Source: CAVEFW01 sp963643505 (GTDB lineage: Bacteria; Actinomycetota; Coriobacteriia; Coriobacteriales; Eggerthellaceae). From it: a DNA stretch of 56,949 nucleotides. Each line of letters starts with the position of its first letter. The first letter of the stretch is position 1. Location: assembly GCA_963643505.1 (NCBI GenBank), contig CAVIKF010000010.1, positions 1 through 56,949 on the forward strand. Direction: 5' to 3'. This document shows, in pieces, positions 33,514-43,041 of this stretch. The notes under the pieces were generated by a model. The model did no database searches and had not been told where the DNA came from. It was given only the letters and a program-made list of their open reading frames with translations. A program made the translations under genes and the position numbers.

Positions 33514-33532
33514 GAAAGGAAGGTAGATAGAT

Positions 33533-34075
33533 ATGTCTCGTATCGGCAAGCTGCCTATTACCGTTCCTGCAGGTGTTGAGGTCAAAATTGACGGCAATAC
33601 CGTGACGGTGAAGGGCCCCAAGGGCGAGCTCACCCGCACGTTCCAAAGCATTATGATGATCAAGCAGGAGGGCGACGTCCTTACCGTCGAGCGTCCTGAT
33701 GATTCCCGTGAGGCCAAGAGCTACCACGGCCTGACCCGTACGCTTCTCGCCAACATGGTCGAGGGCGTATCCAAGGGATACTCCAAGAAGTTGGAAATGG
33801 TTGGCGTCGGCTACCGTGCAGCTTTGAAGGGCGATACCCTCGAGATGCAGTTGGGTTTCTCCCACCCCGTCCTCGTCAAGGCCCCCGAAGGCATCACCTT
33901 CGAGGTTCCTTCTCAGACCCAGATTGTTGTTTCTGGCGCAGACAAGGAGCAGGTTGGCCAGGTCGCAGCAAATGTCCGTGCATGGCGCAAGCCTGAGCCT
34001 TACAAGGGCAAGGGCATCCGCTATGAGGGCGAGCGTGTCCGTCGTAAGCTGGGCAAGGCCGCTAAGGGCGACTAA
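33533..34075 (+). CDS. rplF: 50S ribosomal protein L6
   Basis: 180 residues; SRIGKLPITVPAGVEV start and C-terminal GKGIRYEGERVRRKLGKA. Two similar domains near the sarcin-ricin loop. Confidence 0.98.
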   Translation: MSRIGKLPITVPAGVEVKIDGNTVTVKGPKGELTRTFQSIMMIKQEGDVLTVERPDDSREAKSYHGLTRTLLANMVEGVSKGYSKKLEMVGVGYRAALKGDTLEMQLGFSHPVLVKAPEGITFEVPSQTQIVVSGADKEQVGQVAANVRAWRKPEPYKGKGIRYEGERVRRKLGKAAKGD

Positions 34076-34103
34076 AGGCGTAAGGACTAAGTGAGGATAA
34101 GTT

Positions 34104-34472
34104 ATGAATAAACTTCAGAAGAAGGCTGCAAAGCTCCGCCGTCGCCATACGCGCGTCCGCGGTAAGATTTCTGGCACGCCCGCACGTCCGCGTCTGTGCG
34201 TGACCCGCAGCAACAACAACATCTATGTTCAACTTGTCGACGACAAGGCTGGCAAGACCCTTTTGGGCGTTTCCACCCTTGGCCCCGACTTCAAGGCAAC
34301 CGGCAAGCGCGGCTCCAACATTGAGGGCGCAGCTGAGTTCGGCACCATCGTGGGCAAGAAGTGCCTTGAGGCCGGTATCGACACTATCGTATTCGACCGC
34401 GGCGGCAACCTCTATCATGGTCGCGTTAAGGCTTTGGCTGAGGCAGCCCGCGAAGCCGGTCTGAAATTCTAG
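34104..34472 (+). CDS. rplR: 50S ribosomal protein L18
   Basis: 122 residues; RHTRVRGKISGTPARPRLCV and FDRGGNLYHGRVKALAEAARE are diagnostic. Binds 5S rRNA. Confidence 0.98.
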   Translation: MNKLQKKAAKLRRRHTRVRGKISGTPARPRLCVTRSNNNIYVQLVDDKAGKTLLGVSTLGPDFKATGKRGSNIEGAAEFGTIVGKKCLEAGIDTIVFDRGGNLYHGRVKALAEAAREAGLKF

Positions 34473-34489
34473 AAGGGATAGGTAGTCTT

Positions 34490-35014
34490 ATGGCTCGTAA
34501 CAACAAGCAGGAGAACGCCGCAGTCCCTGAGCTTCAGGAGCGCGTCGTCTACATCAATCGCGTCGCTAAGACCGTCAAGGGTGGCCGCCGTATGGCTCTC
34601 ACCGCTCTCGTGGTCGTCGGCGACGGCAATGGCAACGTTGGCGTTGGCATGGGCAAGTCCCAGGAAGTCCCCACTGCTATCCGCAAGGGTACTGAGGATG
34701 CCAAGAAGAACATGTTCCACGTTTCCATGACCGCAGAGCACACCATTCCCCATGAGACCATCGGCGAGTTCGGCGCAGGTCGCGTTTTGTTGAAGCCGGC
34801 CGTCCCCGGTACTGGCGTTATGGCTGGTGGCCCGGTCCGTGCAGTCATGGAGCTCGCAGGCATCACCGACGTTATCACTAAGTCTTTGGGCACCGACAAC
34901 GCCATGAATATCGTCAAGGCTGCTGCCGAGGGCTTGAAGAACATCGAGACCCCGCAGGATGTCGCAGCCCGTCGCGATCTTTCCGTTGCCGAGGTCTTTG
35001 GCTGGAAGGAGTAA
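34490..35014 (+). CDS. rpsE: 30S ribosomal protein S5
   Basis: 174 residues; the RNA-binding segment RVAKTVKGGRRMALTALVVVG and GRVLLKPAVPGTGVMAGGPVR are present. Contributes to the mRNA entry channel and decoding accuracy. Confidence 0.98.
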   Translation: MARNNKQENAAVPELQERVVYINRVAKTVKGGRRMALTALVVVGDGNGNVGVGMGKSQEVPTAIRKGTEDAKKNMFHVSMTAEHTIPHETIGEFGAGRVLLKPAVPGTGVMAGGPVRAVMELAGITDVITKSLGTDNAMNIVKAAAEGLKNIETPQDVAARRDLSVAEVFGWKE

Positions 35015-35017
35015 GTC

Positions 35018-35203
35018 ATGGCTGAGAAGACTCTTCGCGTGACCCAGGTCCGCAGCGCAATCGGCCGCAAGGCTGATCAGGGCAAGACCCTGAAGGCATT
35101 GGGTCTCGGCAAGATCGGCCGCACGGTCGAGCAGGTCGACAACCCGAGCGTTCGTGGCATGATCTTTAAGGTTAAGCACCTTGTCGAGGTCGAGGAGATT
35201 TAA
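35018..35203 (+). CDS. rpmD: 50S ribosomal protein L30
   Basis: 61 residues; LRVTQVRSAIGRKADQGKTL and GLGKIGRTVEQVDNPSVRGM. Three bases after rpsE. A 148-bp spacer to rplO follows. Confidence 0.97.
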   Translation: MAEKTLRVTQVRSAIGRKADQGKTLKALGLGKIGRTVEQVDNPSVRGMIFKVKHLVEVEEI

Positions 35204-35237
35204 ATCTTCCTCTGCACGTTTTTTGGAACATTGCTTA

Positions 35238-35308
35238 ACGGCGTGTCCAAAACAGGGCACGCCGCCAGCATGTTTGATAGAAGTTAGCTGACGGCGAGCT
35301 GTCAGCAG
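35238..35308 (+). promoter_or_regulatory. Two hairpins in the rpmD-rplO spacer
   Basis: ggcgtgtcc...gggcacgcc (35239-35263, with G-U pairs) and gctgac...gtcagc (35287-35306) follow one another without T runs. They may act on rplO-secY expression or mRNA processing. Confidence 0.45.
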
Positions 35309-35351
35309 GGAGGTCTTGCGACCTCACACTAGCGAAATAAGGAGTAATAAC

Positions 35352-35801
35352 ATGGAATTGAAGGATTTGAAGCCTGCGGTTGGCTCTCGTAGCGATCGTA
35401 AGCGCAAGGGCCGCGGTCCTGCTTCTGGTAACGGCAAGACTGCTGGTCGTGGTATGAACGGCCAAAAGTCCCGCGCCGGCGGCGGCAAGGGCAACGGTTT
35501 CGAGGGTGGCCAGACTCCGCTGGCACGTCGTCTCCCGAAGCTTCCTGGCTTCACCAACATCAATCGTGTTGAGTATGTGCCCGTCAACGTCTCCCGTATC
35601 GAGGAGAAGTACGAGGCTGGCGAGATTGTCAACGGTGAGACCCTTAAGGCAAAGGGCATCATCAAGCATGCTGACGATCTTGTTAAGGTTCTTGGTGACG
35701 GTGAGATCACCAAGGCCGTCACAGTAAGTGTTGATAAGGTTTCTGCCTCTGCTAAGGCTAAGATTGAGGCAGCTGGAGGAAAGGTCGAAGAGCCTTGCTA
35801 A
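35352..35801 (+). CDS. rplO: 50S ribosomal protein L15
   Basis: 149 residues; MELKDLKPAVGSRSDRKRKGRG, then GYKSRAGGGKG-like GQKSRAGGGKGNGFEGGQTPL. ATG 35352 is chosen because the L15 start matches and AAGGAG lies 9 bases upstream. Overlaps the secY start by 7 bases. Confidence 0.97.
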   Translation: MELKDLKPAVGSRSDRKRKGRGPASGNGKTAGRGMNGQKSRAGGGKGNGFEGGQTPLARRLPKLPGFTNINRVEYVPVNVSRIEEKYEAGEIVNGETLKAKGIIKHADDLVKVLGDGEITKAVTVSVDKVSASAKAKIEAAGGKVEEPC

Positions 35802-37066
35802 GGTCAATTGTCGATGCATTTAAGGTACCTGAGCTGAGGAACAAGATCCTCTTCACTCTTGCTATCTTGGCGCTCTACCGCCTTGGTGCCTACATTCCGG
35901 TACCGGGCATTCCGTTTAGGGAGTTTGCAGACTCGTTCTCAAACTCGGGCGTTGCCATGACAATGCTAGACCTGTTCACTGGTGGCGCTTTGTCCAACTT
36001 CTCAGTGTTTTCCTTGGGTATCATGCCCTACATCACCGCATCCATCATCATGCAGTTGATGCAGAGCGTTATTCCCGCCGTTGGCCGTTGGGCCAAGGAG
36101 GGCGAGACGGGTCGTCGCCGCATCACGCAGGTGACTCGTTGGTTGACCCTTGGTCTTGGCCTCATCAACGCTGTCGGTTACTTGCTTTTGTTCAAGTCTT
36201 CCGCATACGGCGTTGTCTTTAGCGACCAAGTTCCCGAGATGATCACGAACATCCTTGTCGTCTTCACGCTCGTTGCTGGTACCGCGTTCATCATGTGGAT
36301 GGGCGAGCTTATCACGCAGCGCGGCATTGGCAACGGCATGTCCCTCATCATCTTCGTGAGCATCGTGTCTCGCGTTCCCTCTGCGATCTTCTCGTCTGCG
36401 ACGACCGGCACCATGGGCATCGCTTTCACGGTCCTCATCCTCGTGGTCGTTCTTGTTTGCATTCCTGCCATCATCTATGTCGAGCGCGCTCAGCGTCGTA
36501 TCCCTGTCAACTACGCAAAGCGTATCCAGGGTCGCCAGATGGTCGGCGGGCAGAACACCTACATTCCGCTGAAGGTGAACTCCGCGGGCGTCATCCCCAT
36601 CATCTTCGCAAGCTGCATCCTGTACTTCCCGGCACAGCTTGCCGCTTTGTTCAACGCGGATTGGCTGACCATTTTCGCTAACTGGTGCACCACCGGTTGG
36701 TTGAACTGGATCCTCAACGTTGTTCTGATCGTCTTCTTCGCATACTTCTACACCTCCATGGTGTTCAACCCGGAGGAGACCTCAGACCAGATTCGCAAGC
36801 AGGGTGGCTACATCCCCGGCGTGCGTCCTGGTTCCAACACTGTTGAGTACATCAAGAACGTCATCCGTCGTGTGACGTTGCCTGGCGGAATCTTTATCGC
36901 CTGCATCGCGGTCATCCCGACGATCATCTTCTACTTCACCGACAACACCCTCATCCAGTCTTTCGGTGGCACCTCCATCCTGATTATGATTGGCGTTGCC
37001 CTTGACACTATGAGCAAGGTTGAGTCTCAGTTGAAGATGTACAACTACGACGGCTTCTTCAAGTAG
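35795..37066 (+). CDS. secY: Protein translocase subunit SecY
   Basis: 423 residues, ten membrane spans. TLAILALYRLGAYIPVPGI in span 1 and the cytoplasmic loops (including NPEETSDQIRKQGGYIPGVRPG) match SecY, the channel of the Sec translocon. The TTG start (MLRSIVDAFKVPEL) overlaps the rplO stop, with GGAGGAAAGG upstream. A terminator follows. Confidence 0.97.
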   Translation: MLRSIVDAFKVPELRNKILFTLAILALYRLGAYIPVPGIPFREFADSFSNSGVAMTMLDLFTGGALSNFSVFSLGIMPYITASIIMQLMQSVIPAVGRWAKEGETGRRRITQVTRWLTLGLGLINAVGYLLLFKSSAYGVVFSDQVPEMITNILVVFTLVAGTAFIMWMGELITQRGIGNGMSLIIFVSIVSRVPSAIFSSATTGTMGIAFTVLILVVVLVCIPAIIYVERAQRRIPVNYAKRIQGRQMVGGQNTYIPLKVNSAGVIPIIFASCILYFPAQLAALFNADWLTIFANWCTTGWLNWILNVVLIVFFAYFYTSMVFNPEETSDQIRKQGGYIPGVRPGSNTVEYIKNVIRRVTLPGGIFIACIAVIPTIIFYFTDNTLIQSFGGTSILIMIGVALDTMSKVESQLKMYNYDGFFK

Positions 37067-37100
37067 CTTGATCGTTTCTTCGTGTGGAAGCGAGCTAATG

Positions 37101-37132
37101 CGGGGGGCGAGGAAACTTGCCTCCCGTATTTT
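37101..37132 (+). terminator. Terminator after secY
   Basis: cggggggcgagg and gcctcccg flank aaactt and are followed by tattttgtt. A TATAAT at 37135-37140 right after it is the probable -10 for adk. Confidence 0.65.
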
Positions 37133-37249
37133 GTTATAATAAATAGTCGCGGTCACCGCGTATGGGTAGTTGCGTGCCGTGTATAGATGCTTTTAGCAGA
37201 TGATGTGTTTCAGATAGATTGTCTGCCACTCCGTTCTTTGGGAGGTTCA

Positions 37250-37876
37250 ATGAATATCGTTCTTTTGGGCGCTCCGGGCGCCGGTAAGGGTACCCAGGCT
37301 GCAAAACTCGTCGAGGAATTCAGCCTTCCCCACATCTCCACCGGCGACATGTTGCGCGCCGCTGTCAAGGAAGGTACCGAACTCGGTCGGACCGCGAAGG
37401 GGTACATGGATGCGGGCGAGCTTGTGCCCGACGACGTCATCATCGGACTCGTCAGCGAGCGTCTTTCCCATCCCGACACCAACGTCGGTTTCATCTTGGA
37501 TGGCTTTCCGCGCTCCTCTGCACAGGCTGTTGCCCTTGATGTCGAGCTTTCCAAGCTTGGCCGCCCGTTGGATGCCGCTCTTCTCGTGAATGTTGCGGCT
37601 GACGTCATCGTGAAACGACTGACATCCCGCCGTCTTTGCAAGGATTGCGGATTTATTGGCAATGCTGACGATGCCGCGTGCCCGAAATGCGGTGGAGAGA
37701 TGTATCAACGCGACGACGACAACGAGGCTACGGTTCGCAACCGCCTCGACGTCTATGAGCGCTCTACCGCTCCTTTGATCGACTACTATCGCGGTTGTGA
37801 TTTGCTTGTCACCGTAGACGGCGATCGTGACCCGGAGCTTGTCTACGCGGACGTGAAGGCGGCGCTTGGCAAATAG
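37250..37876 (+). CDS. adk: Adenylate kinase
   Basis: 208 residues. P-loop GAPGAGKGTQ at residues 7-16, DGFPRS near 85, and a zinc-type LID with CKDCG...CPKCGG (Gram-positive form). Makes 2 ADP from AMP and ATP. ATG with GGGAGG six bases upstream. Normally map, infA and rpmJ follow; here a terminator and an unrelated membrane protein gene follow. Confidence 0.97.
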   Translation: MNIVLLGAPGAGKGTQAAKLVEEFSLPHISTGDMLRAAVKEGTELGRTAKGYMDAGELVPDDVIIGLVSERLSHPDTNVGFILDGFPRSSAQAVALDVELSKLGRPLDAALLVNVAADVIVKRLTSRRLCKDCGFIGNADDAACPKCGGEMYQRDDDNEATVRNRLDVYERSTAPLIDYYRGCDLLVTVDGDRDPELVYADVKAALGK

Positions 37877-37906
37877 GCACTAAGGCTCCACGGCTGATGT
37901 CGCGGT

Positions 37907-37943
37907 TGAGGTCTCGTCAATTTGACGGGGCCTCATTTTCTTG
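37907..37943 (+). terminator. adk terminator
   Basis: tgaggtctcgtcaa and tttgacggggcctca pair over about 14 bp (G-U included), followed by ttttcttgttt. Confidence 0.9.
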
Positions 37944-37986
37944 TTTCTTTTGGCGCTACGCAGCTCTCGCTTCTCCTTGCATCTTC

Positions 37987-37992
37987 TATAAT
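37987..37992 (+). promoter_or_regulatory. -10 element 8 bases before a start codon
   Basis: A perfect TATAAT ends 7 bases before the ATG at 38000, so transcription would start at or next to the A of ATG. No ribosome site is present (ttgaagc). The likely product is a leaderless mRNA. No consensus -35 was found at the right distance. Confidence 0.55.
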
Positions 37993-37999
37993 TTGAAGC

Positions 38000-40177
38000 A
38001 TGCCGAGCGTTCGAGAAAACATAGCCTACGTGGAGAAGCGCTACCTGAGGCGCAATGCTTCGGGCATCAAGCACTATGTCAAGGTGTTTCTTGTCTTGCT
38101 TGCCGTGGCGTTGGCTCTCGAATGCTTCGTGTTCAACCTCAACTTCTTCAAATCTCTTGGCTACAAAGAAAAGAGCCTCATGAACAAGATCGAGTTGACG
38201 AAGGACGAGGAAGGGTCATTTCTTCTTACCGAGGTTAACTCGACCCTTGAGTTTTCGCACATCAACGAGAAGGTCTATGACGTATACATCAAGCTCGACT
38301 CCGGCCAGAGCGCGCAATTGCTCACATTCAAGATCAACTTCACGGACGCAGCCCACGAGACGTACTTCGATTCCACGGAATACACCGAGGGCATTCCGGA
38401 CGCCAACGTCTCAACCATCTCATATCGCAGCCAGATTATCAACCTCAACACCTCGGGCGACATGGGAAGCCTTCGTATCCAATTACTCAGCGACGATGTA
38501 TCCTATCCTGTCAAGATCTTGGACGTCGTCCTCAATGCGAAACATCCCTTCGACTTTGTCGCATGGCGCTTCGGTCTGGTCTACCTGCTCTTGATGCTCG
38601 GCTATGCCTTCAGGCCGCGCTCCTCCCTCTATTCTTTCCGTATCGTGGAGAACCCTGTGGTATCGAAGACCACGATCGTGTTTACCATGGTGGTTGAGAT
38701 CGCAATCGTGAGTTCGTTCTTGTTGTTTGGCTCAAATCTCGTGGGGGTCGCCACGGAGAGCTACAACTACGGATCTTGGGACGGTAAGAGTTTCGTCAAC
38801 ACTTTTGAGGTCGGTGGCGACAACGCCCAGCAGTATGCCGAGCTAGCTCGCGCGATGGCGCACGGGCAACTCTACCTCGACCAACAACCGCCCCAATGGC
38901 TTCAGAACATGGACAACCCTTACGACAACGGTGCTCGAAACGAGCTGCAAAAGCAAACAGGGGAGTCGTATCTGTTCGATGTCGCGTACTATGACGGGCA
39001 CTACTATGTCTATTTCGGGGTAGTTCCTGTTGTTTTGTTCTATCTGCCGTTCTATTTGGTGACGGGAGCGAACTTTCCCTCGGCGATAGGCGTGCTTATA
39101 ATGCTTGTCCTGTTTATTGCCGGGTGTACCGTGTTGCTCGACCGGTTTGCTCGTTACCACTTCAAACGGGTGAGCTTGGGATTGTATTTGCTGTTGCAGA
39201 TACCGCTTGTCGTGTGTTGCGGCATCATGTATCTCGCCAAGTTCCCCACGTTCTACTCGTTGCCGATCGCGTGTGCGTTGGCGTTCTCGGTTTGGGGCAT
39301 CTACTTTTGGATGAAAGGACGTGCCGCCGAGGTGCGTTGGGGATGGTTCTTGGCGGGCAGCCTTTGCATGGCGCTTGTCGCCGGTTGCCGCCCGCAATTC
39401 GTTTTGCTCTCGTGTTTGGCCTTCCCGTTGTTTTGGCGACCTTATATCAAGGAGAAGCGTATCCTCACGAGGAAGGGCGCATTCGAGTTTGTTTGCCTTA
39501 TCGCCCCCTACCTTGTCGTTGCTGCAGGCATCATGTTGTACAACTACGCTCGGTTCGGCAGCTTCACGGATTTTGGCGCGAACTACAATCTGACGGTCAA
39601 CGACATGACGAAGCGCGGGTGGAACATCGGACGCTTGGCTCCCGCCATCTTTGCGTACTTCCTCCAGCCGGCCAACGTTGTGGGTGTGTTCCCCTTTATC
39701 CAACCCACCGAGTTTGCTACGACCTATATGGGGCAAACCATCAAGGAGACCACCTTTGGCGGCGTCTTTGCGTGCTTGCCGATTCTTTGGACTTTGGCTT
39801 TCACGGGTCCGATCATCAAAAAACGCATCAAGGCGCGTTCCACCCATACGATTGCGGGCGTCATCGGAGTTTTGCTCGGCAGTGCGCTTTGTATCGCCCT
39901 GCTTGATGCGGAGATGGCTGGCATTCTGCAACGTTACTACGCCGATTTCAGCTTCATGCTTCTCATAGCCACGGTGTTGTTGGTCTTTATCGCCAACGAG
40001 AACCTCGAAGAGAACACGAAGTTGCGGGGGTATCTTATGGAAGGATTGCTCGTGGCGGTGGCGATCAGCGTCGCGTACATCCTTATGATGTCTCTCGCAC
40101 CTGAGACTGGTTGGTATTCTGACGTGTATGATTGGGCATACCAAGATTTCATTGCGACAATGTTGTTCTGGACATAA
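38000..40177 (+). CDS. Large polytopic membrane protein, GT-C glycosyltransferase-like
   Basis: 725 residues. A first span at about 27-47 is followed by an extracytoplasmic beta-rich domain (about 50-180), then about ten membrane spans. The segment YDGHYYVYFGVVPVVLFYLP near 330 and the preceding D-N-AQQYAELARAMAHGQLYL stretch are typical of a family of large Gram-positive membrane proteins related to GT-C (lipid-phospho-sugar) glycosyltransferases. The role is probably in cell-envelope glycan assembly, but no catalytic residue can be assigned with confidence. nagB follows 24 bases later. Confidence 0.7.
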   Translation: MPSVRENIAYVEKRYLRRNASGIKHYVKVFLVLLAVALALECFVFNLNFFKSLGYKEKSLMNKIELTKDEEGSFLLTEVNSTLEFSHINEKVYDVYIKLDSGQSAQLLTFKINFTDAAHETYFDSTEYTEGIPDANVSTISYRSQIINLNTSGDMGSLRIQLLSDDVSYPVKILDVVLNAKHPFDFVAWRFGLVYLLLMLGYAFRPRSSLYSFRIVENPVVSKTTIVFTMVVEIAIVSSFLLFGSNLVGVATESYNYGSWDGKSFVNTFEVGGDNAQQYAELARAMAHGQLYLDQQPPQWLQNMDNPYDNGARNELQKQTGESYLFDVAYYDGHYYVYFGVVPVVLFYLPFYLVTGANFPSAIGVLIMLVLFIAGCTVLLDRFARYHFKRVSLGLYLLLQIPLVVCCGIMYLAKFPTFYSLPIACALAFSVWGIYFWMKGRAAEVRWGWFLAGSLCMALVAGCRPQFVLLSCLAFPLFWRPYIKEKRILTRKGAFEFVCLIAPYLVVAAGIMLYNYARFGSFTDFGANYNLTVNDMTKRGWNIGRLAPAIFAYFLQPANVVGVFPFIQPTEFATTYMGQTIKETTFGGVFACLPILWTLAFTGPIIKKRIKARSTHTIAGVIGVLLGSALCIALLDAEMAGILQRYYADFSFMLLIATVLLVFIANENLEENTKLRGYLMEGLLVAVAISVAYILMMSLAPETGWYSDVYDWAYQDFIATMLFWT

Positions 40178-40201
40178 CGTATCGGTTATAAGGAGTTAAT
40201 C

Positions 40202-40933
40202 ATGGCTATTGAAATTATCAAGGCAGGCAACTACGACCAGATGAGCCGTCGCGCGGCGGATGTCATTGCATCGTGCATCGAGGCGGATGCTGCATGCACG
40301 CTCGGGTTGGCGACAGGTTCCACCCCTATTGGGCTGTACAAGGAGTTGGTGCGTGACTACGAAGCAGGCAAGATCAGCTTTTCTGAGCTCACCACCTTCA
40401 ACCTTGACGAGTATCGCGGACTTGATGGGACCCATCCCCAAAGCTACCGCTATTTCATGAACAACAACCTGTTCGACCATGTAGATGTTCGCAAGGAGTG
40501 CACACACGTCCCGGATGGGTCGAACCCCGACTCCGACAAGGCATGTGCTGACTACGAGGCCATGATCGAGGAAGCCGGCGGCGTCGATATCCAATTGCTC
40601 GGTATCGGTCACAACGGGCACATCGGATTCAATGAGCCCGCTGATACCTTCCCGGTGGAGACCCACCTCGTCTCGTTGACCGACAGCACCATACAGGCAA
40701 ACAGCCGTCTGTTCGATACGATCGACGAAGTGCCGCGCGAGGCGTACACCATGGGTATCGGTACGATTATGAAGGCTCGTATGATCTTGCTCGTCGCCAA
40801 CGGAGCGGGCAAGGCCGAGATCATCCGCGACGCGATGCGAGGGCCTGTGACGCCGCGCGTTCCTGCTTCCGTCCTCCAATTGCACCCCAATGTCGTCGTC
40901 ATCGTTGACGACGAGGCGGGTGCACTGTGCTGA
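40202..40933 (+). CDS. nagB: Glucosamine-6-phosphate deaminase
   Basis: 243 residues. LATGSTPIGLY binds the sugar phosphate; TTFNLDEYRGL and LGIGHNGHIGFNEP contain the catalytic Asp and His. Converts GlcN-6-P to fructose-6-phosphate and ammonia. AAGGAG 7 bases before the ATG. Its stop overlaps the nagA GTG start by 7 bases, so the two are coupled. Confidence 0.97.
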   Translation: MAIEIIKAGNYDQMSRRAADVIASCIEADAACTLGLATGSTPIGLYKELVRDYEAGKISFSELTTFNLDEYRGLDGTHPQSYRYFMNNNLFDHVDVRKECTHVPDGSNPDSDKACADYEAMIEEAGGVDIQLLGIGHNGHIGFNEPADTFPVETHLVSLTDSTIQANSRLFDTIDEVPREAYTMGIGTIMKARMILLVANGAGKAEIIRDAMRGPVTPRVPASVLQLHPNVVVIVDDEAGALC

Positions 40934-42078
40934 TCACGGGTGGGGAGGTCTTCCTTGACGGAGCCTTCAAAACGGCCGACATCCTGATTTCTGGCGAGAG
41001 AGTGAGTGGTGTCCATGTTGGGGTTGACTCGGCTTTCTGTGGCGATTTTGAGGGCTCAGGAGAGGTGTTGGATGTGGAGGGGTGCTATGTCATCCCCGGA
41101 CTTATCGATCTCCATTTCCACGGGGTGATGGGGTCCGACCTGTCCGATGCGACGCCCGAGGCGATTTCGGCTATCGCCACGTATGAGGCAAGCCGAGGGG
41201 TGACGGCGATCTGTCCTGCGACGATGACATTGGGCGAGGATGCGCTCATGTCCGTCATGAAAAACGTAGCCACCTTCAAGGCAACGTCTACGCAGGCGGA
41301 GCTCGTGGGTATCAACATGGAGGGGCCATATATTTCCCCGTCGAAGGTGGGGGCTCAAAACCCCGCCTTTGTCCGTCCCTGTAGCATCGAGGAGTTTGGG
41401 CGCCTCCAAGACGCGGCGGGTGGTCTCATCAAGCTTGTGGATATCGCACCGGAGGAACCTGGCGCGCTTGACTTTATTCACGCGATGCACGACGAGGTGC
41501 GTATCTCGGTTGCCCACACGGCTGCAGACTATGTGTGTGCCGTGCGCGCCTTCGAGCTTGGCGCGCGTCACGTGACCCACCTGTTCAACGCCATGTCTGG
41601 CTTGCACCATCGCAATCCCGGTCCCATCGCCGCAGCCGCTGAGCGCAACGACGTCACGCCGGAGATCATCGCCGACGGCGTGCATGTCCACCCTGCCATG
41701 GTGTGTTTGGCGTTTGAGGTGTTTGGGGACGGGCGCATGATCCTTATCTCGGACAGCTTGCGCGCTTGTGGTCTGGGTGATGGGGAATATGAGTTGGGTG
41801 GACAGCGATTCACTGTATGCGGCCCGCGCGCGACCTTGGCTGACGGCACTCTCGCAGGCTCCTGCAGTGACTTGATGGCTTGTCTGCGAACGGCAGTCCG
41901 CGACATGTCGATTCCCCTTGAGAGCGCCGTCAAGGCGGCGACCATCAATCCCGCACGCGCACTTGGCATCGATGGGGAGAGGGGATCGTTTGCGGCGGGC
42001 AACATCGCCGATTGTGTGATTCTTGATGAGGAACTCAACCTCAAGCACGTCGTGTTGCGTGGGTCCTTGCTCTTCTAG
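40927..42078 (+). CDS. nagA: N-acetylglucosamine-6-phosphate deacetylase
   Basis: 383 residues. PGLIDLHFHGVMG, the metal-ligand Glu in NMEGPYISP, AHTAADY, HLFNAMSG and the catalytic Asp in ISDSLRACG are all seen. Removes acetate from GlcNAc-6-P, giving the nagB substrate. GTG start inside the end of nagB. Faces the leftward nan genes, whose epimerase would supply GlcNAc-6-P. Confidence 0.96.
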   Translation: MLITGGEVFLDGAFKTADILISGERVSGVHVGVDSAFCGDFEGSGEVLDVEGCYVIPGLIDLHFHGVMGSDLSDATPEAISAIATYEASRGVTAICPATMTLGEDALMSVMKNVATFKATSTQAELVGINMEGPYISPSKVGAQNPAFVRPCSIEEFGRLQDAAGGLIKLVDIAPEEPGALDFIHAMHDEVRISVAHTAADYVCAVRAFELGARHVTHLFNAMSGLHHRNPGPIAAAAERNDVTPEIIADGVHVHPAMVCLAFEVFGDGRMILISDSLRACGLGDGEYELGGQRFTVCGPRATLADGTLAGSCSDLMACLRTAVRDMSIPLESAVKAATINPARALGIDGERGSFAAGNIADCVILDEELNLKHVVLRGSLLF

Positions 42079-42241
42079 GGCCTCTTGGGCGAGACACGCG
42101 AAAAAGGGAAGTCCTCAGGGGTTTTCTTTTTTGCTTGGCAGGGGTGGCAGGAAAGAGGGCCTCAACAACGCTCACGGGCCCGTTTCCGGGTTGTATCATG
42201 CATGCAGCCCGCCGCCGTCCCGCCGTCGACGAGGGAAGGGC

Positions 42242-42922
42242 CTATTTGACGGCGTCCACAAACCAACTGGTGATGCTGGTGGGGTGAGTGATGGCGGTAC
42301 CGACTACGACAGCCCAAGCACCTGCATCGATGGCGTCCCGTGCGTCTTGGGGGTAGTGGACGCGACCTTCGCAAACAATCGGGAATCCGGGGAATTCTTC
42401 TACCGCTTGGCGTAACAGGGGGAGGTCAGGGCCGTCTGCCATCGTGCAATCGATAGCTGCGACTCCGTGGGACAAGGTCGTGGAGCAAAGGTCGCATCCT
42501 GCGGCAACGCCTCGACGGATGTCCTCGATAGTGGCGCAATCCGCCATGATGAGGGTCTCCTCGGTCGCACGCAAGGCGGCGACGGTCTCCTCGAACGTGC
42601 GCCCGTCGGGCCGGGGGCGATCCGTGGCATCGAGTGCGACGATATCGGAACCGGCGGCGACGCAGGCCTTCGCATGGCGCAGTGTCGGGGTGATATAGAC
42701 TCCCTCGTGACCCTCTTTCCAAAGGCCGATGACGGGAACCTCGACACGCCCCTTGATGGCGGCGATATCGGAAAGCCCTTGACAGCGAATGGCACCCGCA
42801 CCGCCGAGTTCGCAAGCGCGAGCCATTTGCGCCATGGTTTCCGGGTGACGCAGGGGTTCACCCATATACGCTTGGCAACTCGCAATGATGGTGTCCTTGA
42901 GCTGTTCGATTACGGGATGCAT
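42242..42922 (-). CDS. nanE: N-acetylmannosamine-6-phosphate 2-epimerase
   Basis: 226 residues, a TIM barrel of the NanE family: GAIRCQGLSDIAAIKG, VPVIGLWKEG, DIVALDATDRPRPDG and a C-terminal AWAVVVGTAITHP phosphate loop. Converts ManNAc-6-P to GlcNAc-6-P. Last gene of the leftward nan cluster, convergent with nagA. GAGAGG ribosome site. About 120 bases separate it from nanK. Confidence 0.96.
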   Translation of the reverse strand: MHPVIEQLKDTIIASCQAYMGEPLRHPETMAQMARACELGGAGAIRCQGLSDIAAIKGRVEVPVIGLWKEGHEGVYITPTLRHAKACVAAGSDIVALDATDRPRPDGRTFEETVAALRATEETLIMADCATIEDIRRGVAAGCDLCSTTLSHGVAAIDCTMADGPDLPLLRQAVEEFPGFPIVCEGRVHYPQDARDAIDAGAWAVVVGTAITHPTSITSWFVDAVK

Positions 42923-43041
42923 GGTGTTCCTCTCGGTATGGACGGACTGTCCTTTGACGGTTGTTTCAGATTGAAGACGTCACAAGGTGTAAGTCATCGT
43001 TTTGGCTCTATTTAGACATAGTCTTTGGCTCTGTGCAGATG

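Noticed and set aside
42079..42241. Terminator between convergent nagA and nanE
   Set aside because: There are T runs (cttttttgc) but no convincing stem before them on either strand.
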